NCBI GenBank assembly: GCA_030323885.1
Contig: CM059198.1
Span: 78,561,911-78,625,910, forward strand
Source: Branchipolynoe longqiensis
Lineage: Eukaryota > Annelida > Polychaeta > Phyllodocida > Polynoidae
Length of the DNA stretch: 64,000 bases
Direction: 5' to 3'
The notes below the pieces were generated by a model. That model was not told where the DNA came from, searched no databases, and saw only the letters and a program-made list of their open reading frames with translations. Every line of letters starts with the position of its first letter. Positions within the stretch are counted from its first letter, which is position 1. Shown here piece after piece: positions 1-11,399 of this stretch. The position numbers and the translations under genes were made by a program.

Positions 1-664
1 GGTGTCTGCGGCGAGGGGGCGGGCGGGGGAGAGGAGGGGGGGGGTTGTGGTGTTGGTAGTGGCCGCCGGGGGGTGGGGTGGGGCGGGGGCTGGTCGCTTC
101 CGGGGAAACGTGAGTGGCGTGGGTGGCGTGGGTGGCGTCGGGAGCCGCCGGGGCGGCGAGGCCTGTGGTGAGACCGTGGCGGGCGGTGGCCGGGTGGTCG
201 GTGGAGATGAGAGAGACGGGGCCTGTGGTAAGGCCGAGGCGTGCGGTGGCCGGGTGGTCGGCAGAGATGAGACGGAGGTGGCGGTTGGGTGCGGTGTGGC
301 GGTCTGAGGGGGGGTCTGTTGGGTCGCGGCGGGCGGCGACTGGGGGGGGGGGCTTTGAGGCCGGGTGTGGGAGCGGTTTGTGGTTCTGCGGTCAGGGGGT
401 TTGGCGGGCCGGGACGGCGGCGAGATGTGAGGGGGCGGTGGGATATGAGAGGGCGGCGAGATGTGAGGCGGTGAGTCAAGGGGCGGTGAGATGTGAGGGA
501 GGTCGGTTGTGGGTGTGCGTGGGTTGGCGTGGGGGGTTGGGTGGGGCCGGCTGGGTCCCTCCGGGCCGGGCTGGAGGGGGCGTCGGGCTAAAAATCCGCC
601 GAGGGGGCGGGGGCCCCCCGGTCGCGGCCTTTTTTGCTAATACAGACGGCCTCCGAGTGCATTG
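1..664. other. GC-rich region beside gag-like ORF
   Basis: Strongly G-rich on the plus strand, with short direct repeats: an imperfect pair of about 63 bp spans 165-291 and shares the motif ggtggccgggtggtcgg. Further imperfect repeats of the type gagatgtgagg lie at 420-500. On the minus strand this would be proline-rich coding sequence or the spacer downstream of the gag-like ORF at 665-1792. I find no recognisable enzyme domain here. It may be the interior of the same retroelement, cut by the window edge. Confidence 0.4.
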
Positions 665-1792
665 TCAGGAATTTTCTGACATTTGCGCAGTACGCGCAAG
701 CGTGTCGATACCTCGACGCCCCCTCCCCATGGGTCTCGCCGGCCCCCCACGGTCGCAGGAGGCTGGGTCACGGTTCCATGAGGGGCAGGGGGCGCCGTGG
801 GATTCTCGGATGTAGGGAACCCTAGTGTCGGTCTGGGGGCGTGGCTGGGGTCTGGGGGCGGGGCGGGCAAGGTCGGAGGAGCGGGCGGGGGCGAGCAGGG
901 CAGTGGTGGGCATGGTGAAGGCCTCCATGCGGACCATGTTGATGGCCGCCCGATCGTGCCACCCGTGTGGCAGCCTTCCGTCAGCGATCCACGTGAATAC
1001 CATCTCCGAGTAATGGCGGACGGTAGCCCAGGGATGAACGAGATTGTCCCGGTGGATGGTGAGGGCGTGGTGGCTGAGTCCGGGAAGGGAGTGGGCGGGG
1101 AAGGCGGGGTGGGCCTCCAGCATGCGAAGGGCGAGTGTATACTCATCCTTGGTCGCCTCCCCTCGCTTCACCGCCTTCCTCTCCGCCCCCCGTTCTATTA
1201 AATCACAGGGGAAGATGTAGTGGGGGGAAATACCTTTGAGTCGGCCGGCGTTGTGCGTGTCGGCCGAGTCGAGTATCTCCCGCACTGCGTCGGCTGCGGA
1301 GGTGGAGGAGTGGGCGTGGGCATTGCGGTAGTGCAGGGGAGGCGGGGCTTCCGATGGTTGAGGGGGGGAGGCCCCCCCCCTGGTGAAGCGCTGGTAGTCG
1401 GGGTGGATGGCCCCCGGAGCCGCCGGCAGGGGCGGTGGAGGCGGGTGTGCCCCCCCTACGATGTGGCGGGGGGCCCGGGCGGGGTAGGGCTGCTGAGGTG
1501 GCGTCTGAGGCGGCGCGGCGGTCGGGGTCTGTTGAGGCGCAGCTCCGCGCTCGTCCCGAGCGTCGATAATGTCGAGTCTGGCCGACATACGCTCCAGGGC
1601 CGCCACTGTGTCGAGGAGAGTGGCCTGCATGGTATGCCCCCACTCTGAGGGGGGGTCGCCGGGGGCGACCCTCGGGAGCGGGGCGGCCTGAGGGGGCGAG
1701 GAGGGTGCGGACGAGTGTGTCGATCCGGCCTCAGATATGCACAGCGCCTCCCTGCGGGCGGCGCGCCTCCCCCGGCCTCGTCCGTTAGGCAT
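665..1792 (-). CDS. gag-like ORF1 of a retroelement, probably DIRS/Ngaro type
   Basis: The ORF is open for 375 codons from the ATG at 1792 (MPNGRGRGRRAARREALC). It could extend upstream to 2071, but the GC-rich composition ends near 2010 and the basic start at 1792 looks natural. The N-terminal half is low-complexity, rich in Pro, Ala and Ser. A conserved-looking middle follows (FPCDLIERGAERKAVKRGEA, then a helical stretch ending in FTWIADGRLPHGW). Near the end is a C-x3-WNRDPAS-C stretch that may be a degenerate zinc-binding site. This order resembles ORF1 of tyrosine-recombinase retrotransposons as I remember it; I see no reverse transcriptase or recombinase in the window, so the class is inferred. 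GC content is far above that of the AT-rich flank, consistent with a recent insertion or strong compositional bias. An LTR-element gag is the main alternative. Confidence 0.45.
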   Translation of the reverse strand: MPNGRGRGRRAARREALCISEAGSTHSSAPSSPPQAAPLPRVAPGDPPSEWGHTMQATLLDTVAALERMSARLDIIDARDERGAAPQQTPTAAPPQTPPQQPYPARAPRHIVGGAHPPPPPLPAAPGAIHPDYQRFTRGGASPPQPSEAPPPLHYRNAHAHSSTSAADAVREILDSADTHNAGRLKGISPHYIFPCDLIERGAERKAVKRGEATKDEYTLALRMLEAHPAFPAHSLPGLSHHALTIHRDNLVHPWATVRHYSEMVFTWIADGRLPHGWHDRAAINMVRMEAFTMPTTALLAPARSSDLARPAPRPQPRPQTDTRVPYIRESHGAPCPSWNRDPASCDRGGPARPMGRGRRGIDTLARTAQMSENS

Positions 1793-2009
1793 GATGTGGC
1801 GTGGTGAGGAAAGTGCCAAAGAAAAAACTGTATGGAGGAGCGGAGTGTCTGGAGGCAGGAGGGCGAGTGGCCTGAGGCGGGAAAGGGGGCGGCTATAAGG
1901 GGATGGAGCCGGGGTGGTTAGGTAAGAGCCAACGGCTGGAGGAGAGAAAGGAGGGGGGGGGGTCCTCCCTCGCCTCGCATCAACCGCAATGCGAGCATTA
2001 CGACCAAGT

Positions 2010-3700
2010 GCACCACTTGTAAGTAACCGATCGTTATTACAAGCTAGAAAAATGATGTCAAATTTCCACATCTGGTGAAGTCACTACTATATTCTATGAC
2101 AAAACTAACGTTATTTGGCGAATTTCTGAAAGTTATACAATCAAATGCAACTAACAGTTTAACACTGTATTCTAAACACATCAGTATATATATTTTTGTG
2201 TGTGCATACTCAGGTTACTTTTGTTTGTATATAAACAATTGTTAAACAAAATTGTTGCAAATTGGATGTCAAATATGCAGCATAAATTTGAGATAATTGT
2301 TTTAGTTTTGACAATTTGGTGATTCATGGAACTGTACAGCTTTAACAAGGGATGCTTCAACTTGTTACTTTGTTGCAATTACTGAAGTGGTCTAGTCTTC
2401 TGTCTAGACATTAATGATGGAACGTCCAGATTCTGTCAACATTTCAAAAGATGCACAATCTAGTGTAATCATAATGTTATTAAATCCAAATGTCACAATC
2501 GACATACTATATTTTGGTGTTCTTTCTTTGATCTTTTCTTCTTATTCTTTTAAATATATTATTTGATTCATTCTAGCATTGTTTGATTAATTTTAGTCGG
2601 GTAATTTTGTGGGTAATTTTGACCGTATACATTGGCTGTTTGGCAGTGGTGTAATATCATTCAATATAATATTCACTTACATGTTTATACCATATATAAC
2701 AGTATATTCGACATTACAAATATCAGTATCATTTGGTAATATATATATATATTTAATATATATCCATCATTAACAACTAGTCCATAGCAATATTATGATG
2801 GAGCCATATATCAATTTTTAATTTTGTAATTTGGGGGGTGATATTCCTAAATTATAAGGGCATACATAAGCGATTTATACTGATATATAGGCAATAGCAG
2901 TAACCTCATATTGTATTATCAGAAATACATTTTGAAAATCTGATGCTTCACGGGACTATGCAGCTTTAACAAGGCATACTACTCATTGTTACTTAGTTGC
3001 ATTTGAGCTTTGAATACTTCGGGCATTCGTATAACTGCTCACAGCTCACATATATTTTCATGTCGATGTTAATGATATAATTATACATTTAAAATAATTG
3101 TTTCTTTACCTTGTATTGTCTCGTATTTCATCTTATGTCAATTCACATCTCATAATAAGTCACATTTAATGTTTTTCACGTGCCTCAAGGGCCTGGTGTC
3201 CGGTGCTTGGTCCCCGCATTACCTGTTTACTTCTCATTGCCTCGGCTGTTGCTTAGCTTGCCTGACATTCTGCACGTCTTCATTCTGGCCATTTTGACTA
3301 CAGCCATTTGTCTCTGTCGACGATCTGTGCATCTGTGCTTCTTGGCATCCGTACATCTGTGTCTGTGCCTGTAGGCATCTGTGCATCCATGGGCCATCTT
3401 TTCAGGCATCTGTGCATTCATGTCATTTGTCAGTGCTGTTTCTGTTGGTGCCTGGGGAGTTGCTGCCGGATGCACCGCAGCTCCTTCCAGTACTTGTTAC
3501 ATTGTCTCTGTTTGTAACCAGGGTGTTCATGCCTGGTACACTGAACTTGCATTACATGTTGATTGGTGAACGGGGTGCTGATGCCCGTTATGCATCAGAA
3601 GCAATGGGCCTGAAAGCACCATTGCCTCCACATCTGACACCATGTAATATATATTGATGTCAACACTATAACTTCTAGTTTGCAACTGTCTTTATTTAGA
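2010..3700. other. AT-rich intergenic DNA with repeat remnants
   Basis: No credible coding sequence. Two related remnants, about 2285-2375 and 2925-3010, share a gatgcttca..ggactatgcagctttaacaagg-like stretch. They resemble the 3' end of the MITE family seen complete at 56286-56638. At 3318-3425 there is a short degenerate array of gcatctgtgcat-type units. TA-rich microsatellite occurs near 2740-2765. Confidence 0.5.
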
Positions 3701-3964
3701 ACGTTTGCTCATGACGTAACCCTGTGCCACACTGGGGGCTTTCGGTCAACAAGACAACTGAAACACATATACATTACAGCATTTTGCGGCTTTGGCTGTT
3801 AGTAGTCTCTATGTCAGTTTTTTCAATATTTCTCCAAAGTTTTTGTCTAACCTGTGTATGATATCTTAGCCTACTATCCACATCCTGACATGTCCTTAGA
3901 TATTGCTAGAACGCTAGACCATAAAGCCCCAACAAACAAACTTTCAGAATACAATCCTTTACTG

Positions 3965-5365
3965 TTTGTGTAATGCAAATGTTGTTGATTGATTGGTGGT
4001 TGCTTTACGCCATGTTGGCAGCATAGGCCATATTCACAGCGAGAAATGTTTGTTTTTGTTCAAACCATCGCTTTTACATGTAAAAGCATACAATCAATTT
4101 TGTGTCAATGGACACTCATGAATTTTGTAAACTCACAATCATATAGCTAAATAAAAGTCTAAATGATAGTATTATTCACTGATGAAATTTGTTTAAAAAC
4201 CTATATGAGTTGGTACAAACCAGCTGCCCTCAAAAAGGCTAAAATGTTTTCTTGTTTTACTTTAGTAAAAAGGTCATGCATGTTGTTTGCAGTGTAAAAT
4301 TGTTGGCGCAGGGCCATGAAATCCACACAGTTTAATCAAATGTGTTTTAATGTCAGTGGGGACTGACATCCAATACATTCAGGGGGAGGCTCCCCGTTGA
4401 GCAGAAAAACGTGTGTTAGCCACGAGTGGCCAATATGGCATCTTGTTAAAACAACCTGGTCGTGTCGCCCTTCCAGGCGACTCTGCGGCAGTCCGTTCAC
4501 GGAGGGGGTAATTCTATGGAGTTTGTTGTCTGGGTGTTCATCCCATTCGATCTGCCATAGGTTCCAAATGTATTTTTGAATGGTAGGTTTCAGATCAGAG
4601 TGGGGAATATGACAGTGTTCCAAAGGAGCAGTCAGGGCTCGAGTGGCCGCTTGATCTGCTCTCTCATTTCCTGGGATACCCACATGACTAGGCACCCAAC
4701 ATAGGTGAATGTCAAATTTTGCTATTGAAAGAGAGTTTAGTTTAATGAGTACTTTAAGTAGTATTGGGTGGTCCAGTTTCCTATTGTTTAAAGCCTGAAG
4801 GCAGGAAAAAGAGTCAGTGAAAATGATGAATTTATGACTGGCTGAGGTTTCGATGCACTCTAACGTGAGTAGGAGTGCTCGTGCCTCAGCAGTAAAGATA
4901 GAACTCTGATCTGGAATACACATACCTAATTCATGTCCGTGGACGATTGCTGCCGCAGAGACTCTGTTGTCTGTCTTTGACCCATGATATGAAAGTGGGT
5001 GCATTTGACTTTTCTTCGACATGGCCAGCTGGAGGATGATGTTTGGTTTCCTCAGCTGTCAGGGAGGAACATCTGAATATTGTGAGGGTGCTATGTTATG
5101 TATATTTGCCCTCAGGGCCTCCAAATGAGGCTTTATTCTGAGGCCTAATGGCTTTATGTATGTTGGCCTTGATTCATAGAGGCATTCATATGGTGGCATA
5201 AAAATGTAGTTATATGCAGGATTTAAAATATTTCCTTTTAATTTTATCACATATTGCATAGACAGTTTGAGCCTTCTACTCTTAAGGGAAGGCTCTCGGC
5301 CTTCGACATAAAGGCTCTGGACGGGCGAGGTTCTAAACGCCCCCAGGGCCAGCCGAAGGCCTTGA
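3965..5365 (-). pseudogene. 5'-truncated non-LTR retrotransposon with RNase H (Jockey/CR1-like)
   Basis: Read on the minus strand, the remnant begins near 5365 with HHQGLRLALGAFRTSP, a motif typical of the region between reverse transcriptase and RNase H in Jockey-type elements. It continues through YVIKLKGN and the RNase H domain. A stop interrupts it at about 5058 (TGA in a position that normally carries Trp), and the frame reopens at 5022. RNase H shows FTAEARAL, FTDSFSCLQAL and WVPSHVGIPGNERADQA, which carry the later acidic residues. The first Asp site reads SYHGSKT instead of the usual TDGSKT, so the catalytic Asp is missing, possibly with a small deletion before it. The frame breaks again at 4336, and the C-terminal block ending at the stop at 4201 lies in another frame. 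The 3' untranslated part runs to about 3965. A related fragment lies in the gene intron at 38745-39126. Confidence 0.75.
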
Positions 5366-5499
5366 TGGTGTACAGTGGTTAATGCAAAGCTGCTGTCTAT
5401 GATGTGTCCATGTATATTATCTATATGCTGTATAGCGTCTTATGAGAGTATAACGGCTCGTAAGGGAATTACTTGTTTTTTATTGTACCTACGATTCTA

Positions 5500-6300
5500 T
5501 ACAATGCCTCCTCGACCTGACACATGTGACGGGTGGCGTCACCAACCAGCCGCCCCGTCCCTAACGGATTTGCCACAGACTCAGTCGCTCCTGAGGATAA
5601 TTTTTTCTGTTGGGAAGCTAAACCTCGATGAGTTGGTAGCAACCTCGTCCCTCTGGTGCCTGAATATATAGTGGGTATATATATCCATATACGCGTATAC
5701 ATCTTCGGCTGGAGCTATTTGTTATTATTATGTTTTATATGCATTTATTTCATTATGTACCAATGCGATATCGTCTATGCTTTTGCTCGAGGCTGCTGGC
5801 GACGGTGGCGCCTCCACCGCCAAATCCAGGTGCTTATGCTACACCCAACTATGGCTGATTCACTCACTTGGAAAAGTTATTGGATATATATATGGGATTT
5901 ATATGCTATATATAATTAATTATATAGATATAAATATCAGTGTGATTTGATTCCGCTGTAGGTCTATATCTAGCTATTATTCACGTGCATGTTGCTATTC
6001 TATTTCAGTTCAGTCTGTACTTTTCCAGTAAGGAACCTTGGCCTGCCTTCGGTCAGCTTGGTGCCGAGCTGGGCGCGTCCAGGCATTTCCAGTTCACCGG
6101 AACCAAGGACCGGCGGCCATTCGTCAGAGAATTGAGACTTTATGGGGTATGGCGTTTGTCATCCGGCCATGCGCCTAAATAAAACCTCAGCTCCCACCCA
6201 CACCTGTGTCACTGTCTATTTAGTTTTCTAACAGGCATAAGATACTTATATATATATATAATACATCTTTATAGGGTAATATGCTATCTATATATCTATC
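5500..6300 (+). other. AT-rich stretch with three GC-rich islands, unassigned
   Basis: Three short islands (about 5502-5665, 5755-5860 and 6020-6183) have coding-like composition in very AT-rich surroundings. The last is open for EPWPAFGQLGAELGASRHF and similar, and ends in a TAA that overlaps an AATAAA signal at about 6178. A pyrimidine-rich tract ending in ttcag precedes it near 6005. They could be exons of a small plus-strand gene or fragments of a retroelement. I cannot join them into a convincing reading frame. Confidence 0.2.
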
Positions 6301-6795
6301 AATCAATCAATCAATAGTTCCATCCTCTAGTCGAGGGTTGGATGCAATGGTTCTCCACTTGTCCCGATGGTGTGCTGTTCTGATAGACTGTGAATAATTC
6401 AAGCCTGTCCACTGTGAAATATTTGTAAACCATGATGTTCTTGGTCTCCCTCTCCCTCTGCTGCCATTCACCTTCCCTTCCAACAATGTACGGTATATTG
6501 AACTCTGACGAATGATGTGGCCAAAATAAATAAGTTTCTTTGTCTGTATAGTGGCAAACAAGCTTTTCTTATTTTTAATTTTTCTGAGAACTTCTTTGTT
6601 GGTGATCTTCTTTGTCCATGATATTTTCATCATCCTTCGATAAGTCCACATCTCAAATGCTGCTAAACGTTTGTACATTTTCTTAGAGATTGTCCATGTC
6701 TCAGCCCCATACATTAGAGTAGACCACACATAACACTGAAGAATACGCTTCCTTGTATGTATTAATATCTTACTTGATGTTAACACTCTATACAT
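6300..6795 (-). pseudogene. 3' end of an RTE/CR1-type reverse transcriptase ORF
   Basis: A 162-codon minus-strand ORF matches the region after the reverse transcriptase palm in endonuclease/RT ORFs: WSTLMYGAETWTISKKM, then FEMWTYRRMMKISWTKKITN, and the tail GSRGRGRPRTSWFTNI. Nothing catalytic remains; the copy is 5'-truncated at about 6795. Just past the stop the minus strand carries repeated ttga units (caatcaatcaatcaata at 6299-6316 on the plus strand), the kind of simple 3' tail left by target-primed insertion of these elements. No TSD was identified. The Jockey-like remnant at 4201-5365 is a different family. Confidence 0.75.
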
Positions 6796-7070
6796 TTTGG
6801 AGAATGTTGTTCAGGCTATTGTTATCCTTCTCTTAATTTCTTCCTCACATCTCCCATCATTTGTAATGGTATATATCTATATATACATATATGCATATAT
6901 AGATATAGATATATATAGATACAAACTGTGTTACAACTGCACCTGGATGCGCTTGACTTTACTGCATATTGCATTGTATCGCGTTCCAAGTACATTATCG
7001 GGTTAGTACCCGATAACATGGATTGTGTCTGGCTCGAGCAATTGTCAACAAGACAGTCATAGATCCGCAG
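6796..7070. other. AT-rich spacer with TA microsatellite
   Basis: At 6869-6920 there is a run of atatat/agatat repeats. The rest shows no coding potential. A short inverted pair (cattatcgggttagtacccgataacatg) sits near 6992-7020. Confidence 0.5.
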
Positions 7071-7074
7071 GGGG

Positions 7075-7386
7075 TCCGGACGCAGTGGCCTAATCGATAG
7101 AGCACGGGCCTAGCATGCGGAAGGTCTGGAGTTCGGCTCCCGGTTGAGGTAAACCAATGTCTTTAACATTGATACATGTAACTTCCTAGCCTGGTGCTCG
7201 GCATTAATACGGCAAGGACTGGTTAGCTTAGTGTCATGATAATGTGACTGAGTGTAATATTGGGTCATGGCGCTGGTGGCCTGATTTCCCAGTGGGGCAG
7301 CACTATAAAGGTCACCATGAGTGAGCACTGTCACAAGTCGCATATGGCATTAGATGTTGCCAGGATGTAAAACTCCAACAACCAAC
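7075..7386 (+). mobile_element. SINE-A (tRNA-Arg-like head), near full length
   Basis: The head has A-box-like cagtggcctaatcgatagag and B-box-like gagttcggctcccgg. The central body follows (taaaccaatgtctttaacatt, then the cctagcctggtgctcggcat block), and then the tail gtgactgagtgtaatattgg through caggatgtaaaactccaaca. The D-arm resembles tRNA-Arg. It abuts the 42-bp array. This is the reference copy for the family in this window; it is not a functional tRNA gene because the 3' acceptor strand is absent. Confidence 0.75.
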
Positions 7387-10245
7387 CAGCTGCACAGAAG
7401 TGATCATCACTGATATCCTTTTGTCCTTTGCCTGCACAGAGGTGATCAACACACCCCCCCACACACAACAACACACATCCTTTTGTCCTTTGCCTGCACA
7501 GAGGTGATCAACACTGACCTTCTTTCATCCTGTGCCTGCACAGAGGTGATCAACCCTGACCTTCTTTTGTCCTTTGCCTGCACAGAGGCGATCCCCCACA
7601 AACAACACACCCAACACTGACCTTCTTCTGTCCTTTGCCTGCACAGCGGTGATCAACACTGACCTTCTTTTGTCCTTTTCCTGCACAGAAGTGATCAACA
7701 CTGAACTTCTTCTGTCCTTTGCCTGCACAGAGGTGATCAGCACTGACCTTCTTTTGTCCTTTGCCTGCACAGAGGTGATCATCATTGACCTTGTTTTGTC
7801 CTTTGCCTGCACAGAGGTGATCAACACTGACCTTGTTTTGTCCTTTGCCTGCATAGAGGTGAGCAACACTGACCTTCTTTTGTCCTTTGCCTGCACAGAG
7901 GTGATCAACACTGACCTTATTTTGTCCTTTTCCTGCACAGAAGTGATCAACACTGAACTTCTTCTGTCCTTTGCCTGCACAGAGGTGATCAGCACTGACC
8001 TTCTTTTGTCCTTTGCCTGCACAGAGGTGATCATCATTGACCTTCTTTTGTCCTTTGCCTGCACAGAGGTGATCAACACTGACCTTGTTGTGTCCTTTGC
8101 CTGCATAGAGGTGAGCAACACTGACCTTCTTTTGTCCTTTGCCTGCACAGAGGTGATCAACACTGACCTTCTTTTGTCCTTTTCCTGCACAGAAGTGATC
8201 AACACTGAACTTCTTCTGTCCTTTGCCTGCACAGAGGTGATCAGCACTGACCTTCGTTTGTCCTTTGCCTGCACAGAGGTGATCATCATTGACCTTCTTT
8301 TGTCCTTTGCCTGCACAGAGGTGATCAACACTGACCTTCTTTTGTCCTTTGCCTGCATAGAGGTGATCAACACTGACCTTCTTTTGTCCTTTGCCTGCAC
8401 AGAGGTGATCAACACTGACCTTCTTTTGTCCTTTGCCTGCACAGAGGTGATCAACATTGACCTTTTTTGTCTTGCGCACAGAGTGACACACTGACCTTCT
8501 TTGTCCTTTGCCTGCACAGAGGTGATCATCATTGACCTTCTTTTGTCCTTTGCCTGCACATAGGTGATCAGCACTGACCTTCTTTTGTCCTTTGCCTGCA
8601 TAGAGGTGATCAACACTGACCTTCTTTTGTCCTTTGCCTGCACAGAGGTGATCAACACACCACCCACCACAGAGGTGATCAACACTGACCTTCTTTCATC
8701 CTGTGCCTGCACAGAGGTGATCAACCCTGACCTTCTTTTGTCCTTTGCCTGCACAGAGGTGATCATCACTGACCTTCTTTCATCCTTTGCCTGCACAGAG
8801 GTGATCAACACTGACCTTCTTTTGTCCTTTGCCTGCACAGAGGCGATCAACACTGACCTTCTTCTGTCCTTTGCCTGCACAGCGGTGATCAACACTGACC
8901 TTCTTTTGTCCTTTTCCTGCACAGAAGTGATCAACACTGAACTTCTTCTGTCCTTTGCCTGCACAGAGGTGATCAGCACTGACCTTCTTTTGTCCTTTGC
9001 TGCACAAAACAACCCCCCACAGAGGTGATCAACACTGACCTTTTTTGTCCTTTGCCTGCACAACACACCCCCCCACACAACACACCCCCCACAAAACAAC
9101 ACAACCCCCCCCAGAGGTGATCAGCACTGACCTTTTTTGTCCTTTGCCTGCACAAGGTGATCATCATTGACCTTCTTTTGTCCTTTGCCTGCACAGAGGT
9201 GATCAACACTGACCTTGTTGTGTCCTTTGCCTGCATAGAGGTGAGCAACACTGACCTTCTTTTGTCCTTTGCCTGCACAGAGGTGATCAACACTGACCTT
9301 ATTTTGTCCTTTTCCTGCACAGAAGTGATCAACACTGAACTTCTTCTGTCCTTTGCCTGCACAGAGGTGATCAGCACTGACCTTCGTTTGTCCTTTGCCT
9401 GCACAGAGGTGATCATCATTGACCTTCTTTTGTCCTTTGCCTGCACAGAGGTGATCAACACTGACCTTCTTTTGTCCTTTGCCTGCATAGAGGTGATCAA
9501 CACTGACCTTCTTTTGTCCTTTGCCTGCACAGAGGTGATCAACACTGACCTTCTTTTGTCCTTTGCCTGCACAGAGGTGATAATCATTGACCTTCTTTTG
9601 TCCTTTGCCTGCACAGAGGTGATCAGCACTGACCTTCTTCTGTCCTTTGCCTGCACAGAGGTGATCAGCACTGACCTTCGTTTGTCCTTTGCCTGCACAG
9701 AGGTGATCATCATTGACCTTCTTTTGTCCTTTGCCTGCACATAGGTGATCAGCACTGACCTTCTTTTGTCCTTTGCCTGCATAGAGGTGATCAACACTGA
9801 CCTTCTTTTGTCCTTTGCCTGCACAGAGGTGATCAACACTGACCTTACTTTGTCCTTTGACTGCACAGAGGTGATCAACACTGACCTTCTTTTGTCCTTT
9901 GCCTGCACAGAAGTGATCAACACTGACCTTCTTTTGTCCTTTGCCTGCACAGAGGTGATCAACACTGTCCTTCTTCTGTCCTTTGCCTGCACAGATGTGA
10001 TCAACACTGACCTTCTTTTGTCCTTTACCTGCACAGAGGTTATCAACACTGACCTTCTTTTGTCCTTTGCCTGCACAGAGGTGATCATCACTGATCGTCT
10101 TTTGTCCTTTGCCTGCACAGAGGTGATCATCACTGATCGTCTTTTGTCCTTTGCCTGCACAGAGGTGATCAACACTGACCTTCTTCTGTCCTTTGCCTGC
10201 ACAGAGGTGATCAACACTAACCTTCTTTTGTCCTTTTGTCTGTTC
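7387..10245. repeat. 42-bp minisatellite, about 67 copies
   Basis: The unit begins gaggtgatcaacactgacc and ends tttgcctgcaca. Because 42 is divisible by three and the unit lacks stops in several frames, long spurious ORFs appear on both strands: plus-strand TEVINTDLLLSFAC repeats and minus-strand QAKDKRRSVLITSV or GKGQKKVSVDHLCA repeats, up to 525 codons. Substituted units recur in the same order (for example the aagtgatcaacactgaactt variant followed by the gatcagcactgacc and gatcatcattgacc variants), so there is a higher-order repeat of several units. C-rich interruptions (acacaccccccc) occur near 7452, 7590, 8655 and 9005-9115. I regard the ORFs as by-products, not genes. Confidence 0.9.
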
Positions 10246-10440
10246 AGGCTGATTCTTTTAATAGGGATTACATTTGTATGGTAGATGTCTGACATACATT
10301 ATCTTTTGGTTAAAATTCCTGCTTGGTATACCATGTTGTGGTGTAGATATGTGGCTGGCATTGTTTTGTGGGTAAGTGTATGATGGACATTATGCAGTAG
10401 GAATGCTTCCCGCTGGGATTCACTAATTGTAAAGCCCCAG
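10246..10440. other. Spacer after the 42-bp array
   Basis: No gene or clear repeat. It contains gtagatgtctgacatacatt, a weak relative of the palindrome-ladder unit at 11762-12240. Confidence 0.4.
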
Positions 10441-11065
10441 TCATACCTACCCTGGATCAGGGGCCGGACGAGCCCCGGACCGTCATCCACCGTGGTCCGT
10501 GGCGATCACTGGTGATCCATGGCTCATCCGTGGCTGGTCCTTGGTGATCCTTGGTGATCGTTGGTGATCTGTGGCTGGTCCAGCTTCATCCGGGGTCCAC
10601 CCCGGATGTTTTAAAATGTTAAAAACATCTGGGGCGGTCCGGGGAATATTGCGATCCGGGCTCGATCCAGCATCGTCCAGGATGATCCGGGTGTAATCCG
10701 GGGGTGGTCCAGGTAGTCCGGGGGTGGACCCGGGTTAGTCTGTGTAGCGTCCCGGCCAGTTCGGGGCTGTCCAGGCGTTTTTTAAGCCGGATGAGCCATG
10801 TTTTAGCAATGGTTTAACCCGGACCAGCCCTGGACTAGGCCCGACATAGCCACGGACCACTCCCGGACTGCACGGATAAGACCCGGACAAGCCGGATGAG
10901 CATGGATCAGCCACAGATCGCCACGGATAGCCCGGTTTACCACGGATCAGTCCAGGATGAGCCCCGTTTTTGTATATATATAGCAGGAGCAAGTCCACTT
11001 CAAGTCCGGGACTGATCCGTGACTACTCCGTGGATACACCGGGTAGTCCGGGGGTGGTCCGGCTA
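10441..11065. repeat. Degenerate ccgg/gatcc-rich repeat region
   Basis: Many short, diverged words such as ggtgatccatgg, gtccggggg and cacggatcagtcc occur in both orientations. It looks like an old short-period array leading into the cleaner 12-bp array. No coding sequence was recognised. Confidence 0.55.
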
Positions 11066-11322
11066 GACCAGGGGCTAGACCGGGGGCTAGACCAGGGGCT
11101 AGACCGGGGACTAGACTGGGGGCTAGACCGGGGGCTAGACCAGGGGCTAGACCGGGGGCTAGACCGGGGGCTAGACCGGGGGCTAGACCGGGGGCTAGAC
11201 CGGGGCTAAACCGGGGGCTAAGCCGGGGGCTAGACTGGGGGCTAGACTGGGGGCTAGACCAGGGGCTAGACCGGGGGCTAGACTGGGGGCTAGACTGGGG
11301 GCTAGACCAGGGGCTAGACCAT
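11066..11322. repeat. 12-bp minisatellite (gggggctagacc), about 21 copies
   Basis: Head-to-tail gggggctagacc units with few substitutions (aggggctagacc, gggggctagact, ggggactagact). The strand is G-rich with regular GGGG runs, so G-quadruplex formation is possible. ORFs such as repeated APGLAPGL on the minus strand follow from the 12-bp period and are not taken as genes. Confidence 0.9.
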
Positions 11323-11399
11323 GTAAGTGTGACTGTGAGCCCCAAAACGACCAAAATAGCGATTTTATCCGGGGCTGTCCGGGACAGTCTGGGGGGGGG

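Noticed and set aside
7525..9102. 525-codon minus-strand ORF with QAKDKRRSVLITSV repeats
   Set aside because: It is a reading of the 42-bp satellite; other frames are equally open and variants do not respect codon positions.
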